A DNA stretch of 20,256 bases from Spirochaetia bacterium UBA5368 (lineage in GTDB: Bacteria; Spirochaetota; UBA4802; UBA5368): assembly GCA_002407865.1 (NCBI GenBank), contig DHPI01000047.1:6266-26521 (forward strand), given 5' to 3'. The notes beneath the pieces are model-generated. The model was not told the origin of the DNA, ran no database searches, and was given only the letters and a program-made list of their open reading frames with translations. Below are positions 7,238 to 15,703 of the stretch, in pieces (the first letter of the stretch is position 1; the number at the start of each line of letters is the position of its first letter). Made by a program: the position numbers and the translations under genes.

Positions 7238-8881
7238 ATGAAAAAATACATTTCCCTCGTACTGGCTGTTTTCTTTCTCCTTCTCTTTTCAGTATACGTT
7301 TTTGCCGAGCAGGTTATCGGCGTATCGTCATTTACAAACCTTACCGGCGACAAATCAATGTCGTGGCTGGAGGTCGGCATCGCGGAGTCGGTTTCGTATA
7401 AACTGAGAAACATCCAGGATTATATCGTCATCGACCGCGTCAACGTTGATAAAGTCGTCAACGAGGTTCAACTGGGCCAGTCCGGGCTGCTTGATGACAC
7501 AAAGGCGAAAAAAGCCGGCAAGGCCCTCGGCGCCGATATTATTGTCGTTGGAAGCTACATGAAAAGCAACAACCGCATACGGATCAACGCGAAACTCATT
7601 GAAGTCGAAAGCCACAAGATTCTAAAGCAGGTACAGGCGGACGGTGTTCTCGATAATATATTCGAATTACAGGATGAGATTGCGCTGAAAATAATCAACC
7701 AGACAAACATCGCCATCACTCAGGATGTGAAGGATAAAATTACGCAGAATTTCACAAGCAATATCAGCGCCTACGAGTTTTATGTAAAAGGCCAGGAGTT
7801 TTTACTCAACAAGCTGGACTACCCGAAGGCAATCGAAATGTTCAACAAGGCGATCAATATCGATAAAAATTACAGCCTCGCCTATGCCGGCCTCGGCAAG
7901 GCATACTCGCTTCGCAACTGGGAGCAGAGAAATTACGCCAACAAATTCGATCCGGGCCTGCTTGAAAATTCTTACACGTTCAGTAAAAAGGCGCTGGAAA
8001 TAAATCCCAACCTCGACGAAGCGCACCTTTCCCTTGCGCGATATTACCAGGAGGCGGACGAGAAGCGGTTTGCAAACAAATGGCAGCTGTGCGAAGATGA
8101 AACTCGTAAAGCGCTCGCTATCAATCCAAACAACGCAGAAGCCTACTTTCTGCTTAGCCGTATCTACGGCTACGATGACGCGAAGGAGGAAGATTACCTG
8201 CTGCAGGCCATCAGAAAAAACAATTTTCTTACCGATGCCCATAACAATCTCGGCGTAATTTACCTTGACCAGAACAAGCTCGATCTCGCCGAGCAATCCT
8301 TTAAAAAGGCCGTCGAGATTGATCCAGGATTCAAAACCGGCTACATGAACCTCGGCGTCGTGTACGATAGAAAGAACGAACTCGACAAGGCGCTGGACAT
8401 GTACAAAACCGTGCTCCAGAAATATCCCGATTATCCTCTTGGCATATTGAATCTCGGAATCGGCTACCGCCGTCTCAACATGCTCGACCAGGCCATGGAG
8501 CAGTTTCGAAAGGCGGTGAAAATAAAGCCTGATTATGCGAACGCATGGAGTGAGATCGGTTATATTTATCTTCTGAAAGAACAATACCGCGACGCAATCA
8601 AGAACTACCTTGCCTCGCTGAAGTACGATCCTCAATACAGGTACAGTCTCGCAAATCTCGGATATTGCTATACGCAACTCAATGAATATGACAACGCGAT
8701 AAAATATCTCAAGCAGGCACATCAATATCACTCGGACTATGCGTGGCCGGCGGGATATCTCGGATGGCTCTACAGGTACAAAATAAACGATCCCGTCAAC
8801 GCAAAGTACTGGTATTCCGAAGCGATCAAACGCGATCCCGGCAATCAGGATTATCAGCAGAATCTACGGGAACTGCAATAA
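7238..8881 (+). CDS. Exported CsgG-like / tetratricopeptide-repeat protein
   Basis: The 547-residue product begins with a signal peptide: MKK, a hydrophobic run to about residue 20, and a likely signal peptidase I site after VFA (23/24). Export to the periplasm or outer membrane is therefore expected. Residues about 25-165 (IGVSSFTNLTGDKSMSWLEV, then DYIVIDRVNVDKVV, then GADIIVVGSYMKSNNRIRI) resemble the CsgG/FlgO/TolB-N type domain that often precedes TPRs. Residues about 179-547 hold around ten TPR units such as HNNLGVIYLDQNKLDLAEQS and WSEIGYIYLLKEQYRDAIKN, a protein-protein scaffold. No Shine-Dalgarno is strong. It ends in a hairpin terminator at the edge of oriC. No specific function can be assigned; a role in envelope assembly is only a guess. 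Confidence 0.82.
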   Translation: MKKYISLVLAVFFLLLFSVYVFAEQVIGVSSFTNLTGDKSMSWLEVGIAESVSYKLRNIQDYIVIDRVNVDKVVNEVQLGQSGLLDDTKAKKAGKALGADIIVVGSYMKSNNRIRINAKLIEVESHKILKQVQADGVLDNIFELQDEIALKIINQTNIAITQDVKDKITQNFTSNISAYEFYVKGQEFLLNKLDYPKAIEMFNKAINIDKNYSLAYAGLGKAYSLRNWEQRNYANKFDPGLLENSYTFSKKALEINPNLDEAHLSLARYYQEADEKRFANKWQLCEDETRKALAINPNNAEAYFLLSRIYGYDDAKEEDYLLQAIRKNNFLTDAHNNLGVIYLDQNKLDLAEQSFKKAVEIDPGFKTGYMNLGVVYDRKNELDKALDMYKTVLQKYPDYPLGILNLGIGYRRLNMLDQAMEQFRKAVKIKPDYANAWSEIGYIYLLKEQYRDAIKNYLASLKYDPQYRYSLANLGYCYTQLNEYDNAIKYLKQAHQYHSDYAWPAGYLGWLYRYKINDPVNAKYWYSEAIKRDPGNQDYQQNLRELQ

Positions 8882-8885
8882 TTTC

Positions 8886-8931
8886 AAAATCCGGCAGGGC
8901 AAAACATTGACATCCCCGCCGGATTTTTTTT
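8886..8931 (+). terminator. Rho-independent-type terminator of the TPR gene
   Basis: AAAATCCGGC pairs perfectly with GCCGGATTTT across a roughly 23-base loop, in which AGGG and CCCC can extend the stem. The run of eight T follows at once. It begins 5 bases after the TPR stop codon and should shield the origin from read-through. Its T-tract overlaps the first DnaA box. Confidence 0.75.
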
Positions 8932-8938
8932 ATCCACA
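8930..8938 (+). promoter_or_regulatory. DnaA box, perfect consensus TTATCCACA
   Basis: The nine bases equal the strongest known DnaA-binding sequence (R1-type). It is the only perfect copy upstream of dnaA and overlaps the T-tract of the TPR gene terminator. Confidence 0.85.
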
Positions 8939-8993
8939 CAAAAACACCCGGTTTTTAACATAAATCCCTTTTTTATTAACACTGAATCAATAC

Positions 8994-9013
8994 TTATTCA
9001 CCGGTTATTCGCA
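8994..9013 (+). promoter_or_regulatory. Pair of one-mismatch DnaA boxes
   Basis: TTATTCACC (8994-9002) and TTATTCGCA (9005-9013) each differ by one base from TTATNCACA. They lie in the same orientation, 11 bases apart start to start, close to one helical turn. They sit immediately before the AT-rich tract at about 9014-9070, the arrangement expected for a DnaA assembly next to an unwinding element. Confidence 0.6.
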
Positions 9014-9215
9014 GGTTATTAAGAATATTTAAAAATTTTTATTAATTCATAAAACAGGGAATTAATTAGTTGCAAAATAACCATGAATGCAATAGAGAAA
9101 ATTATCGCGGTTACATACACAGTGTCAGACCGTATCTTTCTGAGACATAACATCTGTGACATAATATCGGAAAAAATTATACAGATATTATAGAATATTT
9201 GTATATATTATAAAC

Positions 9216-9243
9216 AAAGTTATTAACAATTGTTAATAACTTT
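9216..9243. repeat. 28-bp perfect palindrome before dnaA
   Basis: The arms AAAGTTATTAACAA and TTGTTAATAACTTT are perfect inverted copies with no spacer, centred between 9229 and 9230. Each arm contains TTATTAACA, a one-mismatch DnaA box, so the element presents two inverted near-boxes. It touches a possible TTG start of dnaA and lies 11 bases before the ATG. It looks like an operator for a dimeric protein or a DnaA autoregulation site. Confidence 0.8.
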
Positions 9244-9254
9244 TGGATTTATCT

Positions 9255-10595
9255 ATGGTTACGGAAATCTGGGGAAAAGTTTTAACGACTATTCAGTCGA
9301 ACATTAATAAGCAGTCTTTTGATATGTGGCTCAAGGATACCGAGCCCGTATCTCTTATGGAAAATATTATCAAGGTTAAGGTTACCGATGAAGTGGCGCG
9401 CCGCCACATTTCGGATAATTACTCCACATTGATATCTACAATTGTAAAAGATATAACCGGTGATAATATATACTGCGAATTTGTTACCGGCAACGGATAT
9501 GATTCTGTAAAAGAGGCTCCTGCCTCTTTATCGGCCGTTGCACCGCACGGCGATACGTCGCCCGATCACTCAACGCAGCGTTTATATCCGAAATACACGT
9601 TTGAAAATTTCGTTGTGGGCCCCAACAATCAGCTTGCGCATGCGGCTGCCGTTTCAGTATCGCGCTCCCCTGCAACACAATATAATCCACTTTTTATTTA
9701 TGGCGGTACGGGGCTGGGCAAAACACACCTCATGCAGGCGATCGGCCACTATATAATAAAAGAGCGGCCATACCTCAAGGTGTTATACGTGCCGAGCGAG
9801 GAATTCTTAAACGATTTTTTACAGTCGATCCGAACGAACACCATATCGAGTTTTAAGATTAAATATCGCAATGTCGATGTTCTCCTCATCGACGACATAC
9901 AGTTCATCGAGAAAAAAGAGCAGACGCAGGAGGAATTCTTCCACACCTTCAATACGCTGCATAACAACAAAAAGCAGATCGTTATTTCAAGCGATCGCCC
10001 GCCCAAGGAGCTTTCAACCCTTGAGGAAAGGTTGCGAACACGTTTTGAATGGGGTCTTATCACCGACATTCAGCCGCCAAATCTCGAGACGCGAGAGGCC
10101 ATCCTTCGCAACAAGGCTGAAAGGGAAAACATGAATATCCCTGACGAGGTGCTGAACTATATCGCACGTCGAATAAAATCCAGCATTCGCGCCCTTGAAG
10201 CCGCGCTGATTCGTCTCAATGCCGTCGCGCTGATAGAAAATGAGCCGATTAATATCTCGCATGCGAAAATACACCTGAAAGACCTTTTTGACGAAGATAC
10301 GCAGAAAAAAATATCGCTTTCCGATATAATGTTGAAGGTGACCACGAAATTCGATGTTTCAATTGAGGAATTAGTCTCAAAAAGCAGACACAGCAAAATC
10401 GTGCAGCCCCGTTTTATCGCCATGTATCTTGCCCGTAAGCTGACCGAAATGACAACTATCGAAATAGGCAAGGAATTCGGGGACAGGGATCATTCAACCG
10501 TTTTAAATGCGATGAACAATGTTGAAAGAATGATCAAAGAAGATGAGGAATTTCAGGAATTAATTGATGATATGCTTAATGAAATGAGAGGTTGA
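9255..10595 (+). CDS. dnaA: Chromosomal replication initiator protein DnaA
   Basis: DnaA binds DnaA boxes, forms an ATP-dependent filament, melts the origin and helps load the replicative helicase. With the ATG at 9255 the protein has 446 residues. Domain I is EIWGKVLTTIQSNINKQSFD with the WL motif. A variable linker rich in A, S and P spans about 80-110. The AAA+ domain has Walker A GGTGLGKT at 150-157 and Walker B VLLIDD at 209-214. Domain IV ends with the box-recognition signature GDRDHSTV beginning near 409. An in-frame TTG at 9243 would add four residues and overlap the palindrome; ATG is preferred because MVTEIWGKV matches the usual start. Neither has a good Shine-Dalgarno. The gene appears complete. 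Confidence 0.97.
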   Translation: MVTEIWGKVLTTIQSNINKQSFDMWLKDTEPVSLMENIIKVKVTDEVARRHISDNYSTLISTIVKDITGDNIYCEFVTGNGYDSVKEAPASLSAVAPHGDTSPDHSTQRLYPKYTFENFVVGPNNQLAHAAAVSVSRSPATQYNPLFIYGGTGLGKTHLMQAIGHYIIKERPYLKVLYVPSEEFLNDFLQSIRTNTISSFKIKYRNVDVLLIDDIQFIEKKEQTQEEFFHTFNTLHNNKKQIVISSDRPPKELSTLEERLRTRFEWGLITDIQPPNLETREAILRNKAERENMNIPDEVLNYIARRIKSSIRALEAALIRLNAVALIENEPINISHAKIHLKDLFDEDTQKKISLSDIMLKVTTKFDVSIEELVSKSRHSKIVQPRFIAMYLARKLTEMTTIEIGKEFGDRDHSTVLNAMNNVERMIKEDEEFQELIDDMLNEMRG

Positions 10596-10772
10596 TTTGC
10601 TGTTGATAACTTCTTACACCGTGTGATTATCGCTCATTGATTCACTCCTTATCCCGATTTAAACTCGTGATATGTATCAGTTTTTCTTTTTCACTCATAA
10701 TGAAAAAACCGACTCGAAGAAATTCACAATGTATTGATTTAGATACTGCTGAAAAATTCAAGGATTCGGGTG

Positions 10773-10781
10773 TTATTCACA
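10773..10781 (+). promoter_or_regulatory. DnaA box TTATTCACA
   Basis: It is a perfect match to TTATNCACA in the dnaA-dnaN gap, in the same orientation as the perfect box upstream of dnaA, and 12 bases before a run of CTA-type triplets. Confidence 0.8.
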
Positions 10782-10793
10782 TATTTTTTAATA

Positions 10794-10808
10794 CTAATAC
10801 TACTGCTA
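10794..10808 (+). promoter_or_regulatory. DnaA-trio-like triplets (CTA ATA CTA CTG CTA)
   Basis: Five consecutive triplets read CTA, ATA, CTA, CTG, CTA, the complement of the 3'-GAT-type trio on which DnaA filaments assemble on single-stranded DNA. They lie between a perfect DnaA box and an AT-rich tract, as in the described basal origin unwinding system. The 12-base AT spacer from the box is longer than I would expect, so the call is tentative. Confidence 0.45.
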
Positions 10809-10829
10809 TATAATATATTAATTATATAG
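10806..10829. repeat. Inverted repeat in AT-rich tract ahead of dnaN
   Basis: CTATATAAT and ATTATATAG are perfect 9-base arms around a 6-base centre. The left arm contains TATAAT (10809-10814), a possible -10 element for dnaN, about 47 bases before its ATG. The repeat could be an operator, or simply part of the easily melted tract. Confidence 0.5.
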
Positions 10830-10843
10830 TAAAGATATAGTAA
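10824..10843 (+). repeat. Direct repeat ATATAGTAA, 11-base period
   Basis: ATATAGTAA occurs at 10824-10832 and 10835-10843, start to start 11 bases, about one helical turn. It lies just before the dnaN ribosome binding site. It may be a phased protein-binding pair. Confidence 0.5.
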
Positions 10844-10860
10844 TACAGTGGAGTGTGGAC

Positions 10861-11985
10861 ATGTCAATAGTGGTCGATAAAGATATCCTGCAGCATGCTA
10901 TTTTGATAGCTGATGCCATCGTATCTTCAAAGAATGTCAATACCATCCTTTCAAACTGCCTTTTTCATATTTACCGTGACTCGATTGAGATAGTGTCAAC
11001 TGATAACGAAATCGGCATCAGAACACGCCTGGATGCAGTATCCGACGGGGAGATATTTTTTACCGCAAATGGGAAGCGTTTTGCGGGCATACTTAAAGAG
11101 TTACCGAAAGGCGAGGTGGTAATCGATATTTCCGAAAACTACCAGATAGACATCAAAACAAAAGCAAAGGATATTAAGGCCAATTATACGCTGGTGGGGA
11201 CATCGAAAGACGAGTATCCGGAAATCCCATTTTTCTATGATGATAATGTAATTGAAATCAACCAGAGTGTGCTTCGTGACATGTTCCGCAAGGTTTTACA
11301 TGCCGCTGCAACCGATACAATAAAACCGGTTTTTAATGGCGTATACCTTGTTTCGGATACGCCGGGAATGCTTACCGTTGTGGCGACGGATTCGCGCCGG
11401 CTTGCTATTATTTCAAGGATGATGGAAAACGATATCCAGATTTCGGATGGCGTAATAATTCCTTTGAAGACAGTAAGCGAAGTTGTTCGGTTGCTTGAAC
11501 CGACAGGAAATTGCAGATTTTCCCTGTTTGAAAACCAGTGTTTTTTCAAAATAGGAGAAACGGAAATCGTTTCAAGAATAATCGATGGGCAGTTTCCGAA
11601 TTACAGACAGGTGATACCGAAAGAGCAGGGCATTACTGCGGTTGTGGAAACAAAAAAGATAAATGATTCGTTGCGGCGGGCCATGGTATTTACACGCGAA
11701 CCGGTGAATAAGGTGTTGATGCACGTTGGTAAAAATTCTCTTGTTCTGGAAACTAAAACACCGGAGCTTGGCGAATCTACCGAAGAGATACCGCTCGAGT
11801 CGAATGCCGAGGGCATATTTTCCATCGGTGTAAATGCACAGTTTTTAATGGACACGCTCAAAGAGATTGATACATTTTCGATGAATATCGGTTTTACGGG
11901 CCAGATGAGTCCCATTACGATATCCCCGGAAAATGATGATAGATTTATATCCGTAATAATGCCCATACAGATAAAATCTGCATAG
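10861..11985 (+). CDS. dnaN: DNA polymerase III beta subunit (sliding clamp)
   Basis: The beta clamp is a ring-shaped dimer that tethers DNA polymerase III and other DNA-handling proteins to the template. The 374-residue length is typical, made of three related domains. Recognisable blocks include NTILSNCLFHIYRDSIEIVS in domain 1, PVFNGVYL and VVATDSRRLAI in domain 2, and the C-terminal VIMPIQI that lines the partner-binding pocket. The ATG at 10861 is preferred over an in-frame GTG at 10855 because GTGGAG lies 7 bases upstream of the ATG. It heads the operon that runs to gyrA; the AT-rich gap before it likely contains its promoter. A GC-rich hairpin follows its stop. Confidence 0.97.
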   Translation: MSIVVDKDILQHAILIADAIVSSKNVNTILSNCLFHIYRDSIEIVSTDNEIGIRTRLDAVSDGEIFFTANGKRFAGILKELPKGEVVIDISENYQIDIKTKAKDIKANYTLVGTSKDEYPEIPFFYDDNVIEINQSVLRDMFRKVLHAAATDTIKPVFNGVYLVSDTPGMLTVVATDSRRLAIISRMMENDIQISDGVIIPLKTVSEVVRLLEPTGNCRFSLFENQCFFKIGETEIVSRIIDGQFPNYRQVIPKEQGITAVVETKKINDSLRRAMVFTREPVNKVLMHVGKNSLVLETKTPELGESTEEIPLESNAEGIFSIGVNAQFLMDTLKEIDTFSMNIGFTGQMSPITISPENDDRFISVIMPIQIKSA

Positions 11986-11986
11986 A

Positions 11987-12013
11987 TGTGGCGGACATGG
12001 CGCTGTCCGCACA
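11987..12013 (+). other. Intercistronic hairpin between dnaN and recF
   Basis: TGTGGCGGACA and TGTCCGCACA can pair to form about 10 base pairs with one bulged G around a loop of about 6 bases. It starts one base after the dnaN stop. No T-tract follows, so it is not a standard terminator; it may protect the 3' end of dnaN mRNA or reduce recF expression. Confidence 0.5.
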
Positions 12014-12057
12014 AACGGGACATATCGAATACCCGGGCGAACTTTGTATGTATCAGC

Positions 12058-13167
12058 ATGTTTATTAAAAAGCTCATCCTGAAAAATTTTAGAAACTATG
12101 CGCGTCTTTCCGCCGAGTTATCCCCGAATATGAATTTTATAATCGGCGATAACGGTACCGGGAAAACCAATATACTGGAAGCTATTTCTGTTGCGGCGAA
12201 TTTAAAGTCGTTCAGGGGGGTTCACGATACGGATATCGTCTTATGGGGGGAGCAATCATATTTTTGTCACGTTGACCTTGATGATACGCGGTATGCTGAA
12301 TTTGAAATAGGCTGCGCTATTATTAATGGAAAAGTTAAAAAACGGGCTAAAATAGATGGTGTGGAAGTCAGAAAAGCCTCGGATTACTTTGGACGGCTTT
12401 TAACGGTAATTTTTTCCCCCGGTGATATCGCTATCATTACCGGCGCCCCTGAAATTCGCAGAAAATTTATTGATGGCGTTATTTCAAGGATAGATGTTTC
12501 CTACCTTGACCATTTGCAAAATTTTAAGAGAATCCTCGTATCGAGAAACAGGGTGTTGAAATCATTACAGGAGGGGAAATCCTTTTCCCATGATGAGCTT
12601 TTCGTCTGGGATTCCATGTACGCTGACATATGTTCGATACTGATCGGCGAAAGGATCAAGTTTATACGTTCTTTCTACCCTGTATTTTATGACGCATACG
12701 CGCGCATAGCTGATGGAGAGCGGCCTCCCGGAATACAGTATTTGAACAACACGCGCGAGACTGATTCGAGCGCGATAATGAAACAGCTTGTAGTGAACCG
12801 CAAAAACGATATAGCGACAGGCTCAACCGGTATGGGTCCCCAGCGTGACGATTATGTGTTTGCGGATGAGCATGGGCGTGTGTTTAATAATTATGCGTCA
12901 CAGGGACAGAAAAGAACGGCGGCCATCGCGCTGAAAAATGCGGAGGCGGAAATCATTGAAACGAAACGCCAGGATAAAGTAATATTGATGGTGGATGATA
13001 TTTTTTCCGAGCTTGATTCAAAACGCAGAAAATGCATGATAGAAATTCTCAAGGGCAAAAGGCAGGTCATATTCACGATGGCAAATACCCTATCGCTCGA
13101 TAGTACGGGATTTGAAGCGGATAAAAGGTTTATTATTCAAACAAGTGGACAGTTACGCGAAGTATGA
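12058..13167 (+). CDS. recF: DNA replication and repair protein RecF
   Basis: RecF is an SMC-like ATPase that acts with RecO and RecR to load RecA at single-strand gaps and stalled forks. The 369-residue protein opens MFIKKLILKNFRNYARLS, the usual family start. Walker A is GDNGTGKT at 30-37. SQGQKRTAAIALKNAE is the ABC-type signature region and ILMVDDIFSELDSKRR is Walker B with the D-loop. A frame extending to 11986, directly after the dnaN stop, would add 24 residues unlike RecF and cover the intercistronic hairpin; it is rejected as the start. The ribosome binding site is weak. Its TGA overlaps the next ATG (ATGA), implying coupling to the DUF721 gene. Confidence 0.96.
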   Translation: MFIKKLILKNFRNYARLSAELSPNMNFIIGDNGTGKTNILEAISVAANLKSFRGVHDTDIVLWGEQSYFCHVDLDDTRYAEFEIGCAIINGKVKKRAKIDGVEVRKASDYFGRLLTVIFSPGDIAIITGAPEIRRKFIDGVISRIDVSYLDHLQNFKRILVSRNRVLKSLQEGKSFSHDELFVWDSMYADICSILIGERIKFIRSFYPVFYDAYARIADGERPPGIQYLNNTRETDSSAIMKQLVVNRKNDIATGSTGMGPQRDDYVFADEHGRVFNNYASQGQKRTAAIALKNAEAEIIETKRQDKVILMVDDIFSELDSKRRKCMIEILKGKRQVIFTMANTLSLDSTGFEADKRFIIQTSGQLREV

Positions 13168-13529
13168 AGTTTAAATTCAATGAAACAAGAAATAACAAAA
13201 TAGTATCATTTTCAAGTGTTTTGCCTTCTGTTATTTCCCGGTTCGATATAGGAGAGCAATATTTAATTGCGTCACTCCAGGCGGTATGGCATGAGATCGT
13301 CGGAGATCTCGTTGCGACGCACAGCATCCCGGTCAAATTATATAACGGGATATGTGTGGTGCTGGTGGATCATCCCGTATATGCAAATGAATTAAGTATG
13401 ATGAAAAATTTGATACTTGAATATATCGGCGCAAAGCTCAGTTCGGCGTCGGTTCGAGATATAAAAATAAAGGTTTCTAAAATCGAATGGAATAAAAATA
13501 AATCCTCCACCAAGGACACAAGGCGATAA
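13164..13529 (+). CDS. DUF721/DciA-family protein, candidate replicative-helicase loader
   Basis: The 121-residue protein matches the DUF721 family, which includes DciA, the loader of the DnaB helicase in bacteria lacking phage-derived DnaC/DnaI. The conserved region is about residues 15-95: a tryptophan in AVWHEIVGDLVATHSIPVKL, then ICVVLVDHPVYANELSMMKN, like the family's beta-strand, W/Y, aEL, K pattern. A charged tail rich in K and R follows. It starts inside the recF stop (ATGA) and ends 3 bases before the RemB-like gene, so it belongs to the replication operon. Helicase loading is inferred from family and context; not every DUF721 member has been tested. Confidence 0.8.
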   Translation: MKFKFNETRNNKIVSFSSVLPSVISRFDIGEQYLIASLQAVWHEIVGDLVATHSIPVKLYNGICVVLVDHPVYANELSMMKNLILEYIGAKLSSASVRDIKIKVSKIEWNKNKSSTKDTRR

Positions 13530-13532
13530 CAC

Positions 13533-15669
<2,137 letters not shown>

Positions 15670-15703
15670 AAATGACGAGAATTATGGTTGAGGAGATGGT
15701 TCG

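Larger units (their letters stand above)
8882..9254. other. oriC-like region upstream of dnaA
   Basis: This gene-free, AT-rich stretch directly upstream of dnaA holds a perfect DnaA box (8930-8938). One-mismatch boxes lie at 8973-8981, 8994-9002, 9005-9013, 9177-9185 and 9208-9216. A low-GC tract at about 9014-9070 includes TAAAAATTTTTA, and a second at about 9165-9240 is a candidate duplex-unwinding element. A 28-bp palindrome closes it before dnaA. Position next to dnaA and box content support an origin or dnaA autoregulatory region; unwinding has not been shown. Promoter hexamers for dnaA cannot be picked out reliably in the A/T background. Confidence 0.75.
10596..10860. other. Second origin-like region between dnaA and dnaN
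   Basis: This 265-base gap contains a perfect DnaA box (10773-10781), a one-mismatch box TGTTGATAA (10601-10609, reverse orientation) and CTA-type triplets at 10794-10808. An extremely AT-rich stretch at about 10782-10845 follows, with an inverted repeat and a direct repeat, and the dnaN leader lies at the end. The order box, triplets, AT tract matches the basal unwinding system described for Bacillus subtilis between dnaA and dnaN. I infer a bipartite origin with this as the likely melting site. Confidence 0.65.

Noticed and set aside
7802..8731. 309-codon open frame on the minus strand within the TPR gene
   Set aside because: It is antisense to regular TPR repeats; the hydrophobic repeated composition comes from the complement of repeat codons.
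10686..10714. AT-rich inverted repeat TTTTTCA/TGAAAAA after dnaA as a terminator
   Set aside because: The stem is only about 7 A/T-rich pairs with no GC core, too weak to call a terminator.
11986..12057. N-terminal extension of recF beginning right after the dnaN stop
   Set aside because: The 24 extra residues do not resemble RecF, and the stretch instead forms a GC-rich hairpin.
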